Part shown: in pieces, positions 1 through 6,419 of the stretch
Layout of the letters: the number at the start of each line of letters is the position of its first letter
How positions within the stretch are numbered: position 1 is the first letter of the stretch
Source: an uncultured Phaeodactylibacter sp.
Lineage (GTDB): Bacteria; Bacteroidota; Bacteroidia; Chitinophagales; Saprospiraceae
Reading direction: 5' to 3'
Assembly (NCBI GenBank): GCA_913062745.1
Contig: CAJXXJ010000011.1
Span: 1-17,826, forward strand
DNA length: 17,826 nucleotides
Translations under genes and position numbers: made by a program
The notes under the pieces: generated by a model
Seen by the model: only the letters and a program-made list of their open reading frames with translations
What the model was told of the DNA's origin: nothing
The model's database searches: none

Positions 1-1
1 C

Positions 2-67
2 TTCATCTTCGTCCTGATTTTTGTTTACATTCTTGTCAACCTATTTCAGGACAAGTCAGACTTTTGA
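2..67 (+). CDS. C-terminal end of a membrane protein (partial)
   Basis: The first 67 bases hold an open frame with no start inside the window, ending in TGA at 65-67. It encodes 21 residues, beginning FIFVLIFVYILVNLF and ending QDKSDF. This is a strongly hydrophobic helix followed by a short charged tail, as at the end of an inner-membrane protein. The stop lies 11 bases from the stop of the convergent dehydrogenase gene, which is normal packing for a real gene end. The fragment is too short to assign a family. The composition could be chance, so confidence is moderate. Confidence 0.45.
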   Translation, partial: FIFVLIFVYILVNLFQDKSDF

Positions 68-78
68 TGCTCTACTCC

Positions 79-1026
79 TCACCCCACCCCCAACACCTCA
101 ATCTTCTCCACCAGCACCCGCGCGTGCGCGCCCATCACCTCGCGCGACAGGCCGGCCGTGTGCGGCGTCAGGATGGCGTTCTCGGCGCGGCGGAGGTATT
201 GGAAGGGCGCCGGCAGGGTATCCAGCTCCAGGGTATTGAAGGACTGCTCTTCGTACTCGAGGACGTCGAGGGCGGCGCCGAGGACTTGGCCCGACTCCAG
301 CTGGCGGACGAGGGCGGCGGTGTCGAGCACCAGGCCGCGGGCGGTATTGAGGAGGAAAATGGGCTTGGCGAAGCCCTGCAGCAGGGGCTCATTGATAAAG
401 TGGTGGTTCGCTTCCGAGTACGGGATATGGACGGTGACGATGTCGGCTTCAGCTTGCAACTGCTCCAGGCTGACTTCCTCGGCCAGGGCGCTGCCGTAGT
501 TGTGGCGGAACTTATCGTAAGCGATGACGTGGCAGCCGAAGCAATTGAGCCGCTGCGCTACCGCAGTACCAATATTGCCATAGCCGATGATGCCGACGGT
601 GCGGTGGCGCAACTCCCGGCTCTGATTGCCTTTGCGGTCCCAGCGGCCCTGCCGGATTTCCCGGTCGGCTTTGTTGATGTTGTTCAGCAAGCTTAGCATC
701 ATGCCCATCGTTTGCTCGGCCACGGTGTCGCGGCTGCCTTCCGGCGAATTGAGCACGGTGATGCCCCGGCTTTCGGCGTAAGCCAGATCGATGTGCTCTA
801 AGCCAATGCCCATTCGGGCAATGAATTTCAGGTTTGAGCAGCCGGCCAGAAACGGCTCATCCAGCGTAAACCGGCTACGCAGAATGATGCCGGTGCAGGC
901 AGCGAGGTCTGGCTGCAGCGCTTCCCGGCTTTCGGTGTAGGCGTGCTGGCATGTATAGCCGAGACGCTCGAGCTGCTGAGGCAGGTACGGATGGGGCTTG
1001 TCGAGAAATAGTACGGTTTTCTTCAT
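79..1026 (-). CDS. D-2-hydroxyacid dehydrogenase (phosphoglycerate dehydrogenase-like)
   Basis: This 315-residue protein belongs to the NAD-dependent D-isomer 2-hydroxyacid dehydrogenases, which interconvert 2-keto acids and D-2-hydroxy acids in the cytoplasm. The Rossmann motif GYGNIG lies at about residues 148-153 with the NAD-ribose-binding Asp near 171. The catalytic set is visible: Arg230 in NTARG, Glu257 in LDVLE, and His289 in TPHTAG. The length matches the short SerA type without a C-terminal ACT domain, so serine feedback through such a domain is not expected. 3-phosphoglycerate is a likely substrate, but glyoxylate or hydroxypyruvate cannot be excluded. It starts at an ATG and has its own upstream region of 179 bases after the peroxiredoxin terminator. 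Confidence 0.88.
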   Translation of the reverse strand: MKKTVLFLDKPHPYLPQQLERLGYTCQHAYTESREALQPDLAACTGIILRSRFTLDEPFLAGCSNLKFIARMGIGLEHIDLAYAESRGITVLNSPEGSRDTVAEQTMGMMLSLLNNINKADREIRQGRWDRKGNQSRELRHRTVGIIGYGNIGTAVAQRLNCFGCHVIAYDKFRHNYGSALAEEVSLEQLQAEADIVTVHIPYSEANHHFINEPLLQGFAKPIFLLNTARGLVLDTAALVRQLESGQVLGAALDVLEYEEQSFNTLELDTLPAPFQYLRRAENAILTPHTAGLSREVMGAHARVLVEKIEVLGVG

Positions 1027-1051
1027 GCGTTTTGAAAAAGGGACTGGGCAG

Positions 1052-1065
1052 GGATTTTAAAATCC
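1052..1065. repeat. 14-base perfect palindrome upstream of the dehydrogenase gene
   Basis: GGATTTTAAAATCC is a perfect 14-base palindrome lying 26 bases before the dehydrogenase start codon. It could be an operator for a dimeric regulator or an element of the 5' leader. It does not look like a terminator because no T tract follows it in a useful position. A palindrome this AT-rich could be chance. Confidence 0.3.
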
Positions 1066-1139
1066 GGAAAGGCAGGGGCAGCGAAATTGCCGTCCCGGCC
1101 ATCACAAAATTTTTATCTAAAGTACTCGATTTTTGATTT

Positions 1140-1178
1140 AAACACAAATGCCCCGCAGAACAGCTGGTCCTGCAGGGC
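1140..1178 (-). terminator. Intrinsic terminator of the peroxiredoxin gene
   Basis: Read on the minus strand, a 9-base-pair stem (GCCCTGCAG pairing with CTGCGGGGC, one G-U pair) with an 11-base loop lies about 27 bases after the peroxiredoxin stop codon. It is followed by a T-rich tail, ATTTGTGTTT. It separates the peroxiredoxin from the dehydrogenase gene downstream. The plus-strand side also carries a T7 run further on, but no plus-strand gene ends there. Confidence 0.65.
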
Positions 1179-1205
1179 AATTGCTACTTTTTTTGCGCCA
1201 GGCGC

Positions 1206-1841
1206 TTACTTATTCGGCTGCGGAGTCAGGCGCAGGTAGGGCTTTTCCTCACGGAAGCCTTTCGGGAATTTCTCCTTGGCATCCTCGCTGGAAATCGCCG
1301 GGGAGATCACCACTTCCTGCCCGTCTTCCCAATCGACCGGCGTAGCTACGCTGTAGTTATCAGTCAGCTGCAGGGAGTCAATCACGCGCAGGATCTCGTT
1401 AAAATTACGACCAGTAGACGGCGGGTAAGTCAGCGTCAGGCGGATTTTCTTATTCGGGTCAACCACGAACACGGAGCGTACGGTAAATTTCTCGTCGGCA
1501 TCCGGGTGGATCATATCGTAGGCCTCCGCAATTTTGCGGTCCGCATCCGCGATAATCGGGAAGTTCATCTTAACATTCTGTGTCTCTTCAATGTCAGACA
1601 GCCACTTCATGTGGTCCTCAATCGGGTCCACGCTCAGTGCGATCACTTTGGCGTTGCGCTTGGCAAACTCTTCCTTCAGCGCTGCCGTGCGGCCCAGCTC
1701 GGTCGTACATACCGGCGTAAAGTCAGCCGGGTGAGAATACAGTACCCCCCAGCTGTCGCCCAGCCATTCGTGAAAGTCGATTTCACCTTCTGTGGTTTGC
1801 GCTTTGAAGTTCGGGGCTGTTTCTCCTAATCTCAGTGACAT
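1206..1841 (-). CDS. 1-Cys peroxiredoxin (Prx6/AhpC-TSA family)
   Basis: This cytoplasmic thiol peroxidase of 211 residues reduces hydrogen peroxide and alkyl hydroperoxides. The peroxidatic site reads HPADFTPVCTTE, with Cys45. No other cysteine occurs in the protein, which makes it a 1-Cys enzyme that must be resolved by an external thiol. The C-terminal half, with NYSVATPVDW and the FPKGF...YLRLTPQP ending, is the dimerisation extension typical of the Prx6 subfamily, and the length is normal for it. The gene is monocistronic: a TAnnTTTG promoter element lies 48 bases upstream and an intrinsic terminator follows the stop. Confidence 0.93.
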   Translation of the reverse strand: MSLRLGETAPNFKAQTTEGEIDFHEWLGDSWGVLYSHPADFTPVCTTELGRTAALKEEFAKRNAKVIALSVDPIEDHMKWLSDIEETQNVKMNFPIIADADRKIAEAYDMIHPDADEKFTVRSVFVVDPNKKIRLTLTYPPSTGRNFNEILRVIDSLQLTDNYSVATPVDWEDGQEVVISPAISSEDAKEKFPKGFREEKPYLRLTPQPNK

Positions 1842-1888
1842 AGGTTAGTGTATTTTAAGTGTGAGTAATGATATTTTTTCAATTGTTC

Positions 1889-1896
1889 CAAAGATA
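1889..1896 (-). promoter_or_regulatory. Bacteroidota-type -7 promoter element for the peroxiredoxin
   Basis: On the minus strand the octamer reads TATCTTTG, an exact match to the TAnnTTTG -7 element of the Bacteroidota primary sigma factor. It lies 48 bases before the peroxiredoxin ATG. No clear TTG -33 element is seen at the usual distance. Confidence 0.5.
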
Positions 1897-1939
1897 ATGA
1901 ACGCTGGTAAAGCTGTTAGTGATCGAAGTCACCGCTGTG

Positions 1940-3052
1940 TTAAAACCGCTCCGTGCCCGGCAGCGCCTGCTGCGGCCGGAAGCCAAAGCCGTTTTGCTGC
2001 CGCTCCCGCAGCCGGTACTTGCGCTTTTGCTCCAGCGCTACCGTAGCCTCCAGGAACGGGCGGGCCAGCCGGCTGATCTCCTCGTGCTCGATGAGGAAGC
2101 CATCGTGCCCGTAGGTGCTGTCGATGAGCTCCAGCTGCGCCTGCGGGATATGGGTGGCGATGAAAGCCTGCTCCTCTACCGGGAAGAGCACATCCGACTG
2201 TATGCCGATGATGAGGGCTTTCGCCCGAATACCCTGCAGTACCTCCTCCACACTGCCCCGACCGCGTGCCAGGTTATGGCTGTCCATCGCCCGGCTCAGG
2301 CTGAGGTAGGCCAGCACATCGAAGCGGTCGACGAGCTTCTGGCCCTGGTAGCGCTGGTAAGAAGCTGCGCGAAAATCGTCGAGCTTGTCGTTAACGGGCT
2401 CCGCCTGCGTACCCTGATAGGTGCGGTAATTGCGGTACGAAAGCATCGCCACCGCCCGGGCCGCTGCCAGGCCTTTTGCTCCGGCATCGGGCTGGTCTTC
2501 GTACACGGTAGGGTCGGATAGGATAGCCATGCGCTGCGCCTCGTTGAAGGCAATACCCCAGGGGGAGTGCCGGGCGTTGGTGGCCAGGATGCAAACGTGC
2601 TCAAACAGGCCTTTGTCCATCGCTGCCCACTCCAGGAGCTGCTGCCCCCCCATAGAGCCGCCGATGCCCAGGCGTACCGTTTGGATGCCCAGATGCGCCT
2701 GCAGCTGCTGATGCGCCCGCACCATATCCCGAATCGTGACCAGCGGGAAATCCTTGCCGTAAGGCTGGCCGGTCTCCGGGTTGATACTGCGCGCGCTGGT
2801 GCTCCCGTAGCAGGAGCCCAGCATGTTGGCGCATACAATGAAAAAGCGCTCCGGGTCGAGCAGCCGGCCCGGGCCATACAGCTCGGGCCACCACTCTTCC
2901 ACAGCAGCATTAGCAGTCAGGGCGTGAAACACCCAGATGACGTTGCGGCCATCCTTCGCCAGCTTTCCGTAGGTGCGGTACGCAATCGTGATCTCAGGTA
3001 GCACCGCGCCGTTCTCCAGCGTGAAGGGTTGTTCGATCTTTAAATACTCCAA
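1940..3052 (-). CDS. metX: Homoserine O-acetyltransferase
   Basis: This 370-residue alpha/beta-hydrolase-fold enzyme transfers an acetyl group from acetyl-CoA to homoserine, activating it for sulfur incorporation. The nucleophile elbow GGSMGG places Ser133, and the other triad residues are Asp287 (IQSDVLFP) and His316 (TYGHDGFLIE). Its length is normal for MetX. Succinyl specificity is possible in this family but is not implied here. The best start is TTG at 3052, because the only earlier in-frame codons run directly from the metY stop and no ATG occurs before the conserved N-terminal core. It begins 12 bases after metY and is presumably co-transcribed with it under the SAM riboswitch. Confidence 0.93.
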   Translation of the reverse strand: MEYLKIEQPFTLENGAVLPEITIAYRTYGKLAKDGRNVIWVFHALTANAAVEEWWPELYGPGRLLDPERFFIVCANMLGSCYGSTSARSINPETGQPYGKDFPLVTIRDMVRAHQQLQAHLGIQTVRLGIGGSMGGQQLLEWAAMDKGLFEHVCILATNARHSPWGIAFNEAQRMAILSDPTVYEDQPDAGAKGLAAARAVAMLSYRNYRTYQGTQAEPVNDKLDDFRAASYQRYQGQKLVDRFDVLAYLSLSRAMDSHNLARGRGSVEEVLQGIRAKALIIGIQSDVLFPVEEQAFIATHIPQAQLELIDSTYGHDGFLIEHEEISRLARPFLEATVALEQKRKYRLRERQQNGFGFRPQQALPGTERF

Positions 3053-3064
3053 AGTCGTAAAGTT

Positions 3065-4402
<1,338 letters not shown>

Positions 4403-4535
4403 TTATCAAATGATGTGATGAATGAATACAATGACAGGGGCAGCGGGCTGCATATACGGCTGACGGGCTGCGCTAAAGCACAACCGGCCGCGTAAACGCC
4501 GCGCTGTCAGATGGGCATTAACAACAACAACAGTG

Positions 4536-4555
4536 ACCGGGCATCATAACCCGGC
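4536..4555 (-). terminator. Second hairpin in the metY leader, terminator-like
   Basis: On the minus strand CCGGG pairs with CCCGG, and flanking G-U pairing extends the stem. It is followed by TCACTGTTGTTGTTGTT, which is T-rich but not an uninterrupted T run. It may be a weak or back-up terminator, or simply a leader hairpin. Confidence 0.35.
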
Positions 4556-4579
4556 AGGCAGTAGTAGTAAATAGATTGG

Positions 4580-4602
4580 AAAAACAAGCAGACTGTGCTT
4601 GT
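4580..4602 (-). terminator. Intrinsic terminator of the SAM riboswitch expression platform
   Basis: On the minus strand ACAAGCA and TGCTTGT form a perfect 7-base-pair stem with a CAGTC loop, followed immediately by a T run and CC. It lies about 40 bases downstream of the closing P1 helix of the SAM-I aptamer, the expected place for SAM-dependent termination. An antiterminator was not resolved with confidence. One candidate is pairing of AAATTG in the 3' strand of P1 with CAATTT just before the terminator. Confidence 0.7.
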
Positions 4603-4643
4603 CGGAAAGGAAATTGGTTCGCCAGTGAAATCATTGGATATCT

Positions 4644-4768
4644 CAATTTTATTTGTCCAATAATCGCCGCAATATAGCGGCAAGTTGGCGGGAATTGGCA
4701 CCTTTCACTTCTGTGCGGTTGCCAGGGTTTCACAGAGCCCGGTCTCTCCACCCTTCTGAATAAAATCG
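4644..4768 (-). ncRNA. SAM-I (S-box) riboswitch controlling metY-metX
   Basis: The minus strand shows the S-box conserved core in order: AGGGTGGAGAGACCGGGC, GAAACCCTGGCAACC, a short P3 (CAC AGAA GTG), then AAAGGTGCCAATTCC. P4 is a clean GCCGC-TATATT-GCGGC hairpin. P1 closes the fold: CGATTTTATT (4768-4759) pairs with AATAAAATTG (4653-4644) over ten base pairs with one wobble. SAM-I RNAs bind S-adenosylmethionine and usually switch expression off when it is abundant. The downstream genes make homocysteine, exactly the expected target. The spacer between P4 and P1 is longer than usual. Confidence 0.93.
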
Positions 4769-4791
4769 CTCCTTGCGAAGTGATTATGAGT

Positions 4792-4823
4792 CAAAGGTAG
4801 GGAAAAAAATAACAGCATGCCAA
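4792..4823 (-). promoter_or_regulatory. Promoter of the metY-metX operon
   Basis: On the minus strand TACCTTTG (4799-4792) matches the Bacteroidota TAnnTTTG element exactly. A TTG lies 21 bases upstream (4823-4821), compatible with the -33 element. Transcription would begin shortly before the riboswitch P1 helix. The same bases include TGCCAACTTTGGCA, a small hairpin 8 bases before a T7 run. It could serve as a weak terminator for the upstream mrp-nifU transcript. Confidence 0.6.
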
Positions 4824-4878
4824 AGTTGGCACCAATTATTTTCAATTAAATCCTATAGAGTTAGTAGGTATTAAACAA

Positions 4879-5142
4879 TTAGCCTACATCCACGCCGTTT
4901 ACGGCTTCCACGCCGCTCACTTCCGGGATTTTACCGCGCAGCGTTTGCTCGATGCCGGCTTTCATCGTCATCATAGACATATTGCAGGACTCGCAGGTGC
5001 CCAGCCACTTTATCTTGACGATATTATCTTCCGTCACATCCACTACTTCCACATTGCCGCCATCCACTTTCAGGTGAGGGCGCACATCGTCGAGCGCGGT
5101 ATCGACGCGTTCCAGCAGGTCCTTTTTTTCGGTATCGGTCAT
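4879..5142 (-). CDS. NifU-like iron-sulfur cluster scaffold protein
   Basis: This 87-residue protein is a stand-alone C-terminal NifU (Nfu) domain, which carries [4Fe-4S] clusters to target proteins in the cytoplasm. The signature CESC motif gives Cys50 and Cys53, followed by the usual S-MTMKAGIEQTL segment; VRPHLKVDGGNVEVV near 20-34 is the conserved first strand. The length is typical of single-domain Nfu proteins; there is no A-type domain as in NfuA. It begins 6 bases after the mrp stop codon, so the two are surely one operon devoted to Fe-S cluster handling. Confidence 0.9.
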   Translation of the reverse strand: MTDTEKKDLLERVDTALDDVRPHLKVDGGNVEVVDVTEDNIVKIKWLGTCESCNMSMMTMKAGIEQTLRGKIPEVSGVEAVNGVDVG

Positions 5143-5148
5143 GGTCTG

Positions 5149-6246
5149 TTAGTTATTCATTTTTACAATTTGGGTCGGGTCCATCGTCTCGTTGCGCACA
5201 GCGATCTGACGGGCGGTGTTTTTGGCCACGAGCTGCAGCGCTTCGGTAGCCTGCGGCACATTGCCCATCACAGCGGGCTTTCCGGTGTCTCCGGCCTCGC
5301 GTATGCTCTGCACGATAGGTACCTGCCCCAGCAGCATCGATTGGCTCTCCTTGGCCAGGCGTTTGCCGCCGCCTTCTCCGAACAGGAAGTATTTGTGGTC
5401 CGGCAGCTCGGCCGGCGTAAACCAGCTCATATTTTCCACCACCCCCAATATAGGCACATTTACCGAAGGCAGCAGGAACATATTCATCGCTTTAATGGCA
5501 TCCGCCACCGCTACTTCCTGCGGAGTGGTCACCATCACAGCGCCGGTCACCGGCACGGTCTGCACCAGGGTCAGCTGAATATCGCCCGTCCCGGGAGGCA
5601 GGTCGACAATAAGGTAGTCCAGCTCCGGCCAGATGGTATCGTTGAAAAACTGCTTGATGATGCCTGCCAGACGGGGGCCGCGCAGTACGACTGCCTGCTC
5701 CGGCTCGATGATGAAGCCGATCGACATAACCGGCACGCCTTCGTATTCCAGCGGTATAATCTTTGGCTGATCGTACACCTGCGTTACCTGCGGGCGCTTG
5801 CCCTGCAAGCCCAGCATAGTGGGGATACTCGGGCCATAGAGGTCCGCGTCCACCAGGCCTACTTTAGCGCCCAGCTGCTTCAGGCCCATCGCGAGATTAA
5901 CCGCTATGGTAGATTTGCCAACGCCCCCCTTTCCGGAGCCTACCGCGATGATATTCTTGACGTGCGCCAGCGGGCTGCGCGGCTGTTCGCTCACACCCGG
6001 TGCCGGCGCGATCATGTGTACATTGACGTTCGCCTCCGGATAAGCCTCCTGCACCGCCGCCATGCAGGCGAAGTTGAGCTCCTGCTTATTCTTGGAGTCC
6101 AGAGAAGGCAATTCCAGGGAAAAATTGATATTATTGCCGTCGATTTCAAGGTCGCGCACCATATTCATCGTGATGATGTCCTGACCGCTGTTCGGGTCCG
6201 TGACTTTGGCAAGCGCCTTGACGACTGTAGTTTTATCAATACTCAC
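5149..6246 (-). CDS. Mrp/NBP35-family P-loop ATPase, Fe-S carrier
   Basis: This 365-residue protein has an N-terminal MIP18/DUF59 domain (about residues 1-90) and a deviant Walker A P-loop GSGKGGVGKST at about 103-113, then VDADLYGPS and DLPPGTGD. Proteins of this family (Mrp, ApbC) bind and transfer iron-sulfur clusters with ATPase activity. The segment after VENMSWFT reads PAELPDHKYFLFG, so the CxxC pair that binds the bridging cluster in other Mrp proteins is absent. A similar cysteine-free form is, as far as I recall, usual in Bacteroidota. The start is GTG at 6246, because a stop codon lies just upstream in frame. A NifU-like gene follows in the operon. Confidence 0.92.
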   Translation of the reverse strand: MSIDKTTVVKALAKVTDPNSGQDIITMNMVRDLEIDGNNINFSLELPSLDSKNKQELNFACMAAVQEAYPEANVNVHMIAPAPGVSEQPRSPLAHVKNIIAVGSGKGGVGKSTIAVNLAMGLKQLGAKVGLVDADLYGPSIPTMLGLQGKRPQVTQVYDQPKIIPLEYEGVPVMSIGFIIEPEQAVVLRGPRLAGIIKQFFNDTIWPELDYLIVDLPPGTGDIQLTLVQTVPVTGAVMVTTPQEVAVADAIKAMNMFLLPSVNVPILGVVENMSWFTPAELPDHKYFLFGEGGGKRLAKESQSMLLGQVPIVQSIREAGDTGKPAVMGNVPQATEALQLVAKNTARQIAVRNETMDPTQIVKMNN

Positions 6247-6291
6247 GTACTGCTAATTTAGATTTAGATTGAATTCGGGTAAAACCGCACG

Positions 6292-6299
6292 CAAAAGTA
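6292..6299 (-). promoter_or_regulatory. -7 promoter element for mrp-nifU
   Basis: On the minus strand TACTTTTG matches TAnnTTTG and lies 46 bases before the mrp GTG start, in the divergent region shared with ribF. A good TTG at the -33 position was not found. No equally good element was seen for ribF on the plus strand. Confidence 0.5.
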
Positions 6300-6419
6300 C
6301 AAACAATTGAAGGCACAGAACAGTTTTCCCTGCTGTTTTCTGATGCATGCAGCTTTGAAGGAACAACAGCTGCGGCTTACGGATTGTTACTTTATCCCTG
6401 AAAGAGCTGCTGAACAATA

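Noticed and set aside
4507..4751. Short minus-strand open frames in the metY leader
   Set aside because: They overlap the SAM-I riboswitch and its terminator, and the codons are explained by RNA structure.
4945..6261. Plus-strand open frame of 438 codons opposite nifU-like and mrp genes
   Set aside because: It spans two strongly supported minus-strand genes, and its product is rich in His and Arg without family features.
6349..6373. GCAGCT / AGCTGC inverted repeat before ribF
   Set aside because: Six-base arms with a 13-base loop and no T run; too weak to call a regulatory site.
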